A stretch of 64,000 bases of DNA from Flavobacteriaceae bacterium R38 (GCA_009901575.1 WXYP01000004.1:1-64000), one strand, 5' to 3'; shown: positions 37,052 through 46,159, numbered from the stretch's first letter. The notes: generated by a model not told the origin, from the sequence alone. Numbers and translations are program-made.

Positions 37052-37059
37052 CAAATATA
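37052..37059 (-). promoter_or_regulatory. Promoter -7 box of the 55-residue protein gene
   Basis: TATATTTG on the minus strand fits TAnnTTTG, 30 bp upstream of the ATG at 37022. No clear -33 element is seen. Confidence 0.5.
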
Positions 37060-37188
37060 TGAGGAATAGAGTAGCCTATCATAAAAACGGGGTGTAACTC
37101 CCTGAAAATTAGATAAAACGATATACTTACGTATAAAGTGTATAAAATTATCGATGACTGGCACCTGTTTTACACGATGCTTATTTAG

Positions 37189-37196
37189 TATTTTTG
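37189..37196 (+). promoter_or_regulatory. tex promoter -7 box
   Basis: TATTTTTG fits TAnnTTTG and ends 25 bp before the ATG at 37222. Confidence 0.5.
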
Positions 37197-37221
37197 ACGT
37201 TTTAGTGAAAAAAATATACCA

Positions 37222-39351
37222 ATGGAAATAGGATCATATATAGTTTCAAAACTTCAGCTGCCTGAAAAAAGTGTACGAAATACAATCCGATTATTAGATG
37301 AGGATTGTACAGTTCCTTTTATTTCGAGATATCGTAAAGAAATGACAGGAAACTTTGATGAGGTTCAGGTAGGAGCTATTTTAAAAATGAAGTCAACTTT
37401 TGAAGAACTTGAAAAAAGAAAAAAGGCAATCATAAAAGCAATAAAAGAACAAGATAAACTTACGCCGGAGTTACAACTTAAAATTGAAAAATCTGAAACC
37501 ATTATAGCACTGGAAGACCTCTACCTTCCATTTAAAAAGAAACGAAGTACTAAAGCTTCAGTAGCAAGGGAAAAAGGATTGGAGCCGTTAGCAAAAATCA
37601 TAATGAAACAACAAGACAATGCTATCGAGATAACGGCTTCTAAATTTATTAATGAGCAAGTTAAAAATGAAGACGAGGCTTTACAGGGAGCCAGAGATAT
37701 TGTTGCAGAATGGATTAATGAAAATGAACGTGTACGCAATCGGTTAAGAAAACTCTATAAAAGAAAAGCAAATATAGTATCTAAAGTAGTTAAAGATAAA
37801 GAAAGCCTGGAAGAAGCGCAGAAGTATCGCCAATATTTTGATTGGGATGAACTTTTATATAAATGTCCGTCACATCGTTTATTAGCAATATTACGCGCAG
37901 AAAAAGAAGAAATAGTTAAAGTAAAGGTTACAGTAGATAAAGATGAGGCATTAGATATTATAGATGATATTATCATCACAACAAATAGTGACAGTATAGC
38001 CAGCCAGGTATTTATTGCTATAGAAGATGCTTACAAGCGTCTTTTATTGCCTGCTATGTCTAATGAAATTTTGAAAGAAGCCAAAGAAAAAGCAGATTTA
38101 GATGCTATAAAAGTTTTTTCAGGCAATCTTCGTCAACTGTTACTTGCTTCTCCTTTGGGTGAAAAAAGAGTATTGGCTTTAGACCCCGGATTTAAAAGTG
38201 GATGTAAAGTAGTTTGTCTGGATGAAAAAGGAGATTTAAAACACAATGAAACGATTTACCCGCATCCACCTCAAAAAGAAACTGCAATTGCTTCAAAAAA
38301 AATAAAATCATTAGTAAACGCTTATAAAATAGAAGCAATAGCAATAGGAAATGGAACAGCTTCACGTGAAACAGAAGCTTTTATAAAAAGAATTGCATTT
38401 GATAGAGATGTACAGGTGTTTATTGTAAATGAGAGTGGAGCATCTGTATATTCTGCTTCAAAAGTAGCAAGGGAAGAGTTCCCAAATTTTGATGTAACAG
38501 TACGAGGCGCCGTATCTATTGGAAGAAGGTTGACAGATCCGTTGGCAGAATTGGTTAAAATTGACCCCAAAGCTATTGGAGTCGGACAGTATCAGCATGA
38601 TGTAGATCAGCTTAAATTAAAAGAAGAACTGGATACTGTAGTGATGAGTTGTGTAAACGGAGTAGGTGTTAATATTAATACAGCGAGCAAAAGTTTGTTG
38701 AGTTATGTTTCCGGAATAGGTCCTTCTCTGGCAGAGAATATTATAAAGTACAGAAGTGAAAAGAAAGGAATTCGTTCCAGGAAAGAACTACTAAAAATTC
38801 CAAGATTAGGAAATAAAGTATTTGAACAAGGTGCAGCCTTTTTAAGAATTACAGATGCAGAAAATCCGTTGGATAATTCTGCGGTTCATCCGGAAAGTTA
38901 TGCCATAGTAGAAAAAATGGCTAAAGATCAAAAAGTTCCATTGGTGCAATTGGTAGGAAACAAAGATTTGATTTCTAAAATAAACTTGGAGCATTACTGT
39001 ACAGAGAGTATTGGATTACCTACGCTAACCGATATTGTAAAAGAGCTGGAAAAACCTGGTTTGGATCCCAGAAAAAAAGTAAAGGTTTTTGAATTTGCTA
39101 AAGACTTAAAAACAATAAATGATGTTAAAACTGGAATGACAATTCCGGGAATTGTAAATAACATTACCAATTTTGGATGTTTTGTCGATATAGGAATTAA
39201 AGAAAGCGGCTTGGTGCATATTTCAAAATTGAGTAAAGAATTTGTAAGTGATGTGAATAGCGTGGTACACCTGCATCAACATGTAAAAGTAAAAGTTGTA
39301 GAAGTCGATTTAGATAGAAAGCGGATTCAATTATCTATGATAGATATATAA
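37222..39351 (+). CDS. tex: Tex-family RNA-binding transcription accessory protein
   Basis: The 709-residue cytosolic nucleic-acid-binding protein has the full Tex order. An N-terminal helical domain (VPFISRYRKEMTGN, about residues 33-46) comes first. Then a YqgF-like RNase H fold (VLALDPGFKSGCKVVCLDEKG, about 317-337), a helix-hairpin-helix region (NINTASKSLLSYVSGIG, about 490-506), and a C-terminal S1 domain (GIVNNITNFGCFVDIGIKESGLVHIS, about 640-668). Tex is linked to transcription and RNA handling and is not essential in most species. The gene is monocistronic with its own promoter and terminator. A parS-like sequence lies within it at 38358. Confidence 0.94.
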   Translation: MEIGSYIVSKLQLPEKSVRNTIRLLDEDCTVPFISRYRKEMTGNFDEVQVGAILKMKSTFEELEKRKKAIIKAIKEQDKLTPELQLKIEKSETIIALEDLYLPFKKKRSTKASVAREKGLEPLAKIIMKQQDNAIEITASKFINEQVKNEDEALQGARDIVAEWINENERVRNRLRKLYKRKANIVSKVVKDKESLEEAQKYRQYFDWDELLYKCPSHRLLAILRAEKEEIVKVKVTVDKDEALDIIDDIIITTNSDSIASQVFIAIEDAYKRLLLPAMSNEILKEAKEKADLDAIKVFSGNLRQLLLASPLGEKRVLALDPGFKSGCKVVCLDEKGDLKHNETIYPHPPQKETAIASKKIKSLVNAYKIEAIAIGNGTASRETEAFIKRIAFDRDVQVFIVNESGASVYSASKVAREEFPNFDVTVRGAVSIGRRLTDPLAELVKIDPKAIGVGQYQHDVDQLKLKEELDTVVMSCVNGVGVNINTASKSLLSYVSGIGPSLAENIIKYRSEKKGIRSRKELLKIPRLGNKVFEQGAAFLRITDAENPLDNSAVHPESYAIVEKMAKDQKVPLVQLVGNKDLISKINLEHYCTESIGLPTLTDIVKELEKPGLDPRKKVKVFEFAKDLKTINDVKTGMTIPGIVNNITNFGCFVDIGIKESGLVHISKLSKEFVSDVNSVVHLHQHVKVKVVEVDLDRKRIQLSMIDI
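38358..38373. promoter_or_regulatory. Possible degenerate parS-like site inside tex
   Basis: AGCTTCACGTGAAACA matches TGTTTCACGTGAAACA at 14 of 16 positions, with an exact TTCACGTGAAACA core and right half. It lies in coding sequence. Confidence 0.35.
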
Positions 39352-39352
39352 A

Positions 39353-39378
39353 AAAACCACTCCATTTGGAGTGGTTTT
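39353..39378. terminator. Bidirectional terminator between tex and tatA
   Basis: The stem AAAACCACTCC / GGAGTGGTTTT has loop ATTT, in the 49-bp gap between convergent genes. Confidence 0.82.
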
Positions 39379-39400
39379 ATAAATTTTGAAATAAAGTTTC

Positions 39401-39598
39401 TTATTCTTTTTTATCCTCTACTTTTTTTTGGCTTTCTTCATCGTCTTTAGTGGCTTTTTTAAATTCTTTAATTCCGCCACCTAATCCTTTCATCAATTCA
39501 GGGATTTTTTTCCCACCAAATAAAAGCAAAATAGCCAAACCTATAATCACCCATTGCCATGGTCCAACAAATCCTAAAAATGTAATTAGTGATATCAT
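39401..39598 (-). CDS. tatA: Twin-arginine translocase subunit TatA/E
   Basis: The 65-residue protein has one membrane helix (about residues 10-26, [16 protein letters not shown]). The conserved [23 protein letters not shown] amphipathic region and a charged tail complete it. TatA forms the pore-like assembly that moves folded Tat substrates across the inner membrane together with TatC, which is not in this window. The gene is monocistronic, with a -7 box upstream and a shared terminator downstream. Confidence 0.95.
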   Translation of the reverse strand: MISLITFLGFVGPWQWVIIGLAILLLFGGKKIPELMKGLGGGIKEFKKATKDDEESQKKVEDKKE

Positions 39599-39618
39599 TT
39601 TATAAGTGTTTTAGAGGA

Positions 39619-39626
39619 CAAAAATA
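39619..39626 (-). promoter_or_regulatory. tatA promoter -7 box
   Basis: TATTTTTG on the minus strand fits TAnnTTTG, 21 bp upstream of the tatA ATG. Confidence 0.5.
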
Positions 39627-39884
39627 ATAAGAAAAGTTGAAACAAGCACGTTAAAAGTTTTATCACATGGGGGAATGATTAATAGCAAATAACATGTGAC
39701 CTTTAAAACAATAGATATTAAGACATGGAAAGAAGGCGATTATATGACAATATTAAATAAAATGGCTTGTTGTCTTTTTAAATAAAAAGTCTCAATCAGA
39801 GATAAAATGAAATAAGGTGTAGTGAAAGTTCATTAAAAGACATAATTTTGAAGTGTTTACCCTTGAAGGAATTAACAGGATACC

Positions 39885-39892
39885 TATATTTG
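39885..39892 (+). promoter_or_regulatory. M23 peptidase promoter -7 box adjacent to the start codon
   Basis: TATATTTG fits TAnnTTTG and ends only 7 bp before the ATG at 39900. This suggests a leaderless or nearly leaderless transcript. Confidence 0.5.
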
Positions 39893-39899
39893 TTGACTT

Positions 39900-40769
39900 A
39901 TGGCGAGAAAGAAGGAAAAAGGCAAACAACTAAAGAAAAAATTACTGCACAAATACCGGCTGGTAATTTTAAATGAAGATACCTTTGAAGAGAGGATTTC
40001 ATTTAAATTAAGCAGGTTAAATGTGTTTGTAGTAGGTACCTTTTTTACCGTTTTTTTAATTGCTGCAACCACAGTTTTAATTGCATTTACGCCATTGAGA
40101 GAATATATTCCGGGATATTCATCAACCCGTTTAAAACAACGAGCCATAAGAAATACAGATAAAGTAGATTCTCTCGAAAGAGTTTTATCAGCTAATATTA
40201 TTTACCTGGATACCATAAGAAAAGCATTAACGGGAGAGGTGAATATAGGTAGTATAAATAGAGATTCGTTGATAGAAAGATTTAGAATAGATGCTTCTAC
40301 GGTAGATTTAAGTCCGAATAAACAAGATTCTCTGCTCAGAGCAGAAGTAGAAAATGAAGATAAATTTAATTTGCTGGAAACGGCAACTGCCAGTGGAAAC
40401 TTTATTATGTTCCCTCCTACTACAGGATCTATTTCCCAGGAGTATGACCCTAAGAACAAGCATTTCGCTGTAGATGTTATAGCGCCTAAAGATTCTCCTG
40501 TAAAAGCTACGAGCGATGGTACGGTAATTTTTGCAGAATGGACTGCAGAAACAGGATATGTTATTATTTTAGAGCATGCCTTCGGACTTATATCCGTATA
40601 TAAACATAATGGTTCTTTAACCAAAAGTCAGGGAGATTTAGTAAAAGCAGGAGAAGTAATTGCTACCATAGGCAATACAGGAGAACTAACCACCGGCCCT
40701 CATTTACATTTTGAACTTTGGAGTGACGGTTACCCGGTTAACCCAACTCAATATATTGATTTTGAATAA
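39900..40769 (+). CDS. M23-family (LytM) peptidoglycan endopeptidase or scaffold
   Basis: The 289-residue product begins with a basic cytoplasmic stretch (MARKKEKGKQLKKKLLHKY). One membrane helix follows (about residues 46-66), then a periplasmic helical linker. The C-terminal LytM domain (about 170-285) has the zinc-site motifs HFAVDV (first His and Asp) and GPHLHFELW (HxH), so it appears catalytically intact. It would cut peptide cross-links in the wall. The GH3 gene follows by 6 bp. The start agrees with the usual family start, although a promoter box lies just before it. Confidence 0.9.
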   Translation: MARKKEKGKQLKKKLLHKYRLVILNEDTFEERISFKLSRLNVFVVGTFFTVFLIAATTVLIAFTPLREYIPGYSSTRLKQRAIRNTDKVDSLERVLSANIIYLDTIRKALTGEVNIGSINRDSLIERFRIDASTVDLSPNKQDSLLRAEVENEDKFNLLETATASGNFIMFPPTTGSISQEYDPKNKHFAVDVIAPKDSPVKATSDGTVIFAEWTAETGYVIILEHAFGLISVYKHNGSLTKSQGDLVKAGEVIATIGNTGELTTGPHLHFELWSDGYPVNPTQYIDFE

Positions 40770-40775
40770 ATACAG

Positions 40776-42275
40776 ATGTCTTTAAAGTCTTTCGTTGCCA
40801 AAATTTTTGCTAAGCATATTTATAATAAGATTCAGAAATGGGCAAATCATCCTATAGAAGCCCAGGAAAAAGTTTTCCGGGAACTTATTTCAACAGGAGC
40901 TAAAACAGCTTTTGGTGAAGATCATGATTTTATCAATATCAATAATCATAAAGATTTTACAGATCGAGTGCCGGTAAGAGACTATGAAGGATTGAAACCC
41001 TATGTTGATAGAGTTGTAACTGGTGAAGAACATATTTTGTGGAAAGGAAAACCCTTGTATTTTGCGAAAACATCAGGGACAACATCAGGAGCAAAATATA
41101 TTCCGATTACCAAAGAATCGATGCCAAATCATATTGAAGCTGCAAGAAATGCGATTCTCTGTTATATTCACGAAACAGGAAACGCAAAGTTTGTTGATGG
41201 TAAAATGATTTTTTTACAAGGGAATCCGACACTGGATGAAAAAAACGGAATTAAATTTGGCAGATTATCAGGCATTGTAGCTCATTATGTTCCTAATTAT
41301 CTACAAAAAAACAGAATGCCCAGTTGGGAAACAAACTGCATTGAAGACTGGGAAACTAAAGTAGAGGCTGTAGTTGAAGAAACACTTAAAGAAGACATGA
41401 GTGTTATAAGTGGTATTCCTTCCTGGGTACAAATGTATTTTGAAAGGCTACAATCAAAAACAGGAAAGAAAATAGGTGAGCTATTTACAAATTTTGAACT
41501 CTTCATATACGGAGGAGTGAATTATGAACCCTACAGAGCCAGGTTTGAAAGCTTGATAGGAAGAAAAGTAGATAGTATAGAGCTATTTCCTGCCAGTGAA
41601 GGTTTCTTTGCATTTCAGGATTCTCAAAAAGAAAAAGGAATGTTACTTCTATTAGATTCCGGAATCTTCTACGAATTTATTAAAGCAGATGAATTTTTTG
41701 AAGAAAATCCTAAACGCCTCACCATAAAAGATGTAGAATTAGGGGTTAATTATGTGTTGATTATTTCCACTAATGCAGGTTTATGGGGATATAACATTGG
41801 AGACACGGTTCAATTCACATCACTCAAACCTTACAGAGTTATTGTCTCAGGAAGAATAAAACACTTTATTTCCGCTTTTGGAGAACATGTAATTGCAAAA
41901 GAGGTGGATGAAGCTATAAAAGAAGCAATTTTAGCTTCTGGAGCAGAAGTTAACGAGTTTACTGTTGCACCTCAAATAGATGTTCAGGAAGGAGAACTTC
42001 CCTATCACGAATGGTTTATAGAGTTTAAGAAAGAGCCTGAAAATTTAGATCATTTTGCTTCAAAAATGGATAGTACTCTACAACAGCAAAACAGTTATTA
42101 CCTGGATTTAATTGAAGGTAAAATTCTTCAACAATTAAAGATTACCAAAATTCAAAACGGAGGTTTTAAAGAATACATGAGATCCATAGGAAAATTAGGA
42201 GGTCAGAATAAAATACAAAGACTTTCTAATGATAGAAAATTGGCAGAAGCACTATATGTTTTTAAAAAGAATTAA
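40776..42275 (+). CDS. GH3-family acyl-adenylate/amido synthetase
   Basis: The 499-residue ANL-superfamily protein is of the GH3 (auxin-responsive promoter) type. It contains the nucleotide-binding FAKTSGTTSGAKYIPIT (about residues 95-111), then FIYGGVNYEPYRARFE, and LFPASEGFFAFQ. The C-terminal GRIKHFISAFGEHVIAKEVDEAI is the second AMP-site motif. Plant relatives join amino acids to acyl acids; the role of the Bacteroidetes members is not known. It follows the M23 gene by 6 bp, so the two are probably co-transcribed. It precedes a separate promoter for the next gene. Confidence 0.88.
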   Translation: MSLKSFVAKIFAKHIYNKIQKWANHPIEAQEKVFRELISTGAKTAFGEDHDFININNHKDFTDRVPVRDYEGLKPYVDRVVTGEEHILWKGKPLYFAKTSGTTSGAKYIPITKESMPNHIEAARNAILCYIHETGNAKFVDGKMIFLQGNPTLDEKNGIKFGRLSGIVAHYVPNYLQKNRMPSWETNCIEDWETKVEAVVEETLKEDMSVISGIPSWVQMYFERLQSKTGKKIGELFTNFELFIYGGVNYEPYRARFESLIGRKVDSIELFPASEGFFAFQDSQKEKGMLLLLDSGIFYEFIKADEFFEENPKRLTIKDVELGVNYVLIISTNAGLWGYNIGDTVQFTSLKPYRVIVSGRIKHFISAFGEHVIAKEVDEAIKEAILASGAEVNEFTVAPQIDVQEGELPYHEWFIEFKKEPENLDHFASKMDSTLQQQNSYYLDLIEGKILQQLKITKIQNGGFKEYMRSIGKLGGQNKIQRLSNDRKLAEALYVFKKN

Positions 42276-42293
42276 GTTTTAGGAAATTACTTG

Positions 42294-42301
42294 TATTTTT
42301 G
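42294..42301 (+). promoter_or_regulatory. Promoter -7 box before the unrecognised 562-residue gene
   Basis: TATTTTTG fits TAnnTTTG and ends 17 bp before the ATG at 42319. It may also drive the polysaccharide genes that follow with almost no gaps. Confidence 0.5.
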
Positions 42302-42318
42302 CAGGAAGAACACCTACT

Positions 42319-44007
42319 ATGAATAAAATCAAAGGCAGAACCAGGGCACAGGAATCTACAAATGCCATTGAACGAATGTACACCACTATGCGTCATTTGT
42401 TCAATAGAGGTTTTTACAAGCCTTCAGGGGTTTCGGGAGAAGCCCTAAGGCAATCATTACTTCAGTTGCGTCCGGAAATTTACGGTACTATAGCAGATGA
42501 AAAGACCGAGCTTAATGGGTTGATGTATGTGCTGGATAGGTTACCTGAAGGAATAGAGCAATGTAGTTATATTAACCTGACTTCGGATGAAGGCTACAAG
42601 AAATCGCATTTTCAGGTTATAGTGCCGCCAAAACGTAGAAGAAATTGCTACAGGATCGATAAAGATCAAATGAATATTGAAATTACCAGGGGTCGATCAG
42701 ACATCTATGATATTCTTACGCATCTTACGTTCTTATTTATTGAATCGGATAAAATATGTAGCAGAGCTTTAATTCCCGATACTAACAGGACAACAAGAGA
42801 CTGGCAAAAACTGGAAGCAGCAGTTAAGAAAAATAAATTGAACCTGTCAGAACGGGAAATAGCCTTAAGTCATATGGCTAATATTCTTGAGAGGACTTTT
42901 GACGAAACATTAGAAATTTATAAAACTTTTGCAACCAAAAATGAGCCGGAGCGATTTTTAAATATTATTTACTGGCTTGGAAAATTAGCAATTGAAGAAG
43001 AAATTGAAGGAAATAAAAGAAGTATTACCTTTAGTCCGATCTTAAGAGAACGATTAGGACATCATATTCATGGTGAAATATGGGCAAATACAATTAAAAG
43101 AACCCTTAAAAAGAATAACCTTCTTCACAGGCCTATTCATATTATTAGTGCAAATATGCATAGTGTCATGAATTCTTTATTTGCCTTGCCGGCTCTTAAA
43201 AAAGAATTTGACGCTCATGAAAAACTAAATGTTTACGAAAAATTAAGCCAGTCAGAAAGCGGAGGTTTAAGAAAGAAAGTTAAAGACTTTGCGCATAAAA
43301 ACGGAATGATTTCCATTGATGATGTTTCAGGAACAAATATTAATGTACAAGTTTTTGATACCGCTAAAATAGACTTTTCAAAAACCAATTATACATTTGA
43401 TAATAATACAGAGTTAGAGAAAAAACCTGTTTTATTTATTATGGACTATGCGTTTGGAGAACAGGCATATGAAACCATAGACGAGTTTTTGAAACCGCTT
43501 AAGGAAGATGATGAAAATCAGGACTTTTTAAATATTGAATCCATTTCAATTATGGGGAAAGCGGGAATTCTTGAAGGCGGAAAAGGAGATTTGATGATTC
43601 CAAGTGCACATATTTTTGAAGGTACTGCAGATAATTACCCATTTAAGAATGAACTATCTAGAGAAGATTTTGAAAATGAAGGCTTATTAGTATTTGAAGG
43701 ATCGATGATTACAGTTTTAGGAACATCACTTCAAAATAAAGATATTCTTAAGTTTTTTCATGATTCTACCTGGAATGTAATCGGACTGGAAATGGAAGGG
43801 GCACATTATCAAAAAGCAATACAATCTGCTTCAAAAATCAGAAAAAGTATTTCTGAAAATGTCAAAGTACGTTATGCGTATTATGCTTCAGATAATCCAT
43901 TAGAAACGGGAAGTACTTTGGCTTCAGGTGGTTTAGGAACTACGGGGGTAAAACCTACTTATTTGATAACAGACAAAATTTTAGAACAAATATTTAATTC
44001 ACATTAA
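42319..44007 (+). CDS. Conserved cytosolic protein of unknown function (C-terminal nucleosidase-like motif)
   Basis: The 562-residue soluble protein has no signal peptide or membrane helix. The N-terminal half is helical and basic (RTRAQESTNAIERMYTTMRHLF; PPKRRRNCYRI). The C-terminal half has an alpha/beta pattern, including ISIMGKAGILEGGKGDLMIP, then NVIGLEMEGAHYQKA (about residues 487-501) and YYASDNPLETGSTLASGGLG. The LEMEGA element resembles the substrate-binding motif of purine/MTA nucleosidases. I recall similar proteins as a flavobacterial DUF (perhaps DUF6909), but cannot confirm it. It ends 1 bp before the Wzz-like gene, so it heads or joins the polysaccharide operon. Confidence 0.6.
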   Translation: MNKIKGRTRAQESTNAIERMYTTMRHLFNRGFYKPSGVSGEALRQSLLQLRPEIYGTIADEKTELNGLMYVLDRLPEGIEQCSYINLTSDEGYKKSHFQVIVPPKRRRNCYRIDKDQMNIEITRGRSDIYDILTHLTFLFIESDKICSRALIPDTNRTTRDWQKLEAAVKKNKLNLSEREIALSHMANILERTFDETLEIYKTFATKNEPERFLNIIYWLGKLAIEEEIEGNKRSITFSPILRERLGHHIHGEIWANTIKRTLKKNNLLHRPIHIISANMHSVMNSLFALPALKKEFDAHEKLNVYEKLSQSESGGLRKKVKDFAHKNGMISIDDVSGTNINVQVFDTAKIDFSKTNYTFDNNTELEKKPVLFIMDYAFGEQAYETIDEFLKPLKEDDENQDFLNIESISIMGKAGILEGGKGDLMIPSAHIFEGTADNYPFKNELSREDFENEGLLVFEGSMITVLGTSLQNKDILKFFHDSTWNVIGLEMEGAHYQKAIQSASKIRKSISENVKVRYAYYASDNPLETGSTLASGGLGTTGVKPTYLITDKILEQIFNSH

Positions 44008-44008
44008 A

Positions 44009-45067
44009 ATGAGTGAAAATTCACAACCTCAAAATAATTCGGAAGAAGTAGATTTAGGTCAGCTATTTAAATTAATCGGAAATGCATTTAACCGCTTTTT
44101 CAATTTTATAGCTAGTATTTTTAAAGGATTATTTCATCTGTTATTACTGTTTCTTCTGTTTATTCAGAAGCATTTTATAAAGTTTGTAATTGCAGGAGTT
44201 TTAGGACTGGGGTTAGGATTTTACCTGGATCATCTACAAGGGGACCGATTTGAATCTTCTATGGTAGTAGAACCGAATTTTAATAGCGTTCAACAACTGT
44301 ATAATAACATCAATTTCTATAATGAATTAGCAGAAGCGAAAGATTCCACAGCGTTATCAAAAGCCTTAGGAATTACTGAAGGAGAAGCCCTTACAATAAA
44401 AAGAGTTAGGGCAGATTCGTATTCTGATGAAAATCAGAAAGTAAAATTATTTTCAGAATTTATAAAAACCTTAGATACAAATACTGTTGAGGCAATAGAT
44501 TATAAATCCTATTTGAAGAATTTTAATTCATTAGATGCCCGCTTTCATAAAATTACTATGATAAGCACAGATAATAGAGTTGCACAGAAAACACAAAGCA
44601 CGATTGTTTCTTCTATTTCACGAAATACTTATTTTAAACTTCAAAAAGATATTAGTGACAGGAATATTAACCTTAAAGATAGTATTTACAACAAGCAATT
44701 GATAGAAATAGATACGCTACAGAAATTTTATAAGAGTATAGAGGAAAAAATAGCATCAAATCCTAGTCAGGGAACAAATATTAACCTTGCAGATACAAAG
44801 AATAATAGAAATAGAGAATTAGAACTGTTAAAGCAAGTAGATGTTTTAAAAGAAAATATAGTAGAATTAAATCAGGAACGAGCCAATAAAGCTAAAATAA
44901 TCAATGTTATTTCTGATTTCCCAACCAGAGGTGTAAAAGTAAGGAATGTATGGAAAGACTATAGGTTTATAGGCTTTATAGGTTTTATAGGATTAACCTT
45001 GATTATTCTTCTATTAATTGAGCTTAATAAATTTTTAAAATCATATAAGGCTTCAAAAATGGCTTAA
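44009..45067 (+). CDS. Wzz-like polysaccharide chain-length regulator / co-polymerase
   Basis: The 352-residue protein has membrane helices near residues 44-76 and 318-338. Between them lies a long periplasmic region rich in helix and coiled coil (about 215-300), which is the layout of polysaccharide co-polymerases. It lacks the usual strong Pro-Gly motif of enteric Wzz, and no tyrosine-kinase domain follows, so the match is by architecture and context. It lies 1 bp before rfbB. It would set chain length together with the Wzy-like polymerase. Confidence 0.7.
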   Translation: MSENSQPQNNSEEVDLGQLFKLIGNAFNRFFNFIASIFKGLFHLLLLFLLFIQKHFIKFVIAGVLGLGLGFYLDHLQGDRFESSMVVEPNFNSVQQLYNNINFYNELAEAKDSTALSKALGITEGEALTIKRVRADSYSDENQKVKLFSEFIKTLDTNTVEAIDYKSYLKNFNSLDARFHKITMISTDNRVAQKTQSTIVSSISRNTYFKLQKDISDRNINLKDSIYNKQLIEIDTLQKFYKSIEEKIASNPSQGTNINLADTKNNRNRELELLKQVDVLKENIVELNQERANKAKIINVISDFPTRGVKVRNVWKDYRFIGFIGFIGLTLIILLLIELNKFLKSYKASKMA

Positions 45068-45068
45068 A

Positions 45069-46112
45069 ATGAATATCTTAATAACAGGAGGAGCTGGATT
45101 TATAGGATCACATGTAGTAAGGAGGTTTGTGACTAGATATAAGGAGTATCATATTTTTAATTTAGATGCTCTGACATACGCGGGCAATTTAGAAAATCTA
45201 AAAGATGTAGAGAAAGCACCTAATTATACTTTTCTTAAAGGAAATATTTTAGATGAAAATTTTATCAAATCAATTTTTGCAAAATATAATTTTGATGGAG
45301 TTATTCATTTGGCAGCCGAGTCCCATGTAGATCGATCGATTACTGATCCCTTAGCTTTTGTAAAAACAAATGTAATCGGAACGGTAAATTTGTTAAACGT
45401 CTCACTAGATACCTGGAAAGGCAATTTAGAGCATAAAAGATTTTATCATATTAGTACAGATGAGGTTTATGGGGCCTTAGGTGCTGAAGGGTTTTTTACA
45501 GAAGTGACCCCTTACGACCCTAACTCCCCTTATTCAGCATCTAAAGCAAGTTCAGATCATTTTATAAGAGCTTATGGAGAAACTTATCAGTTTCCTTATG
45601 TGATTACAAATTGCTCAAATAATTACGGACCAAATCATTTTCCTGAAAAACTAATTCCGTTATTTATAAATAATATTATCAATAATAAACCTTTACCGGT
45701 TTATGGAGATGGAAATTATACAAGAGATTGGTTATTTGTAGAAGATCATGCAATAGCTATAGATCTAGTATTCCACAAAGGAAAGAATCATGAAACCTAT
45801 AATATTGGAGGCTTTAACGAGTGGAAAAATATTGATTTGGTGAAACTTCTTTGTAGATTGATGGATAAAAAACTGAATAGAAAAGAAGGTTCATCAGAAA
45901 AATTGATTACTTATGTAAAGGATAGACCAGGCCATGATTTGCGCTATGCAATTGATGCAACTAAGATTAATAAAGAATTAGGATGGGAGCCATCAGTAAC
46001 CTTTGAAGAAGGACTGGACAAAACAATTGACTGGTATCTGAATAATAAAGAATGGTTGAATAATGTAACTTCAGGAGAATATCAGAAGTACTATGAGAGT
46101 CAGTATAATTAA
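45069..46112 (+). CDS. rfbB: dTDP-glucose 4,6-dehydratase
   Basis: The 347-residue extended SDR enzyme makes dTDP-4-keto-6-deoxyglucose, step 2 of dTDP-L-rhamnose synthesis. The NAD motif is ITGGAGFIGSHV (residues 4-15). The active site shows STDEVYG (about 130-136) and YSASKAS (about 155-161). NCSNNYGPNHFPEKLIP and the C-terminal KDRPGHDLRYAID are typical of the family. It starts 1 bp after the Wzz-like gene. Before rfbA lies a 47-bp gap with a small hairpin. Confidence 0.96.
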   Translation: MNILITGGAGFIGSHVVRRFVTRYKEYHIFNLDALTYAGNLENLKDVEKAPNYTFLKGNILDENFIKSIFAKYNFDGVIHLAAESHVDRSITDPLAFVKTNVIGTVNLLNVSLDTWKGNLEHKRFYHISTDEVYGALGAEGFFTEVTPYDPNSPYSASKASSDHFIRAYGETYQFPYVITNCSNNYGPNHFPEKLIPLFINNIINNKPLPVYGDGNYTRDWLFVEDHAIAIDLVFHKGKNHETYNIGGFNEWKNIDLVKLLCRLMDKKLNRKEGSSEKLITYVKDRPGHDLRYAIDATKINKELGWEPSVTFEEGLDKTIDWYLNNKEWLNNVTSGEYQKYYESQYN

Positions 46113-46122
46113 AAAATAATCA

Positions 46123-46138
46123 TCAGAGAAGCCTCTGA
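46123..46138 (+). other. Small hairpin between rfbB and rfbA
   Basis: The stem TCAGAG / CTCTGA with loop AAGC lies in the only sizeable gap among the rhamnose genes. No U-tract follows, so it is not an obvious terminator; it may affect mRNA processing or stability. Confidence 0.35.
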
Positions 46139-46159
46139 CATCTATCTAAATATAAACAG

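Larger units (their letters stand above)
39599..39899. other. Divergent intergenic region (301 bp) between tatA and the M23 peptidase gene
   Basis: AT-rich, with no open frame or RNA gene seen. It holds two outward-facing -7 boxes at 39619-39626 (minus) and 39885-39892 (plus). Confidence 0.55.
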
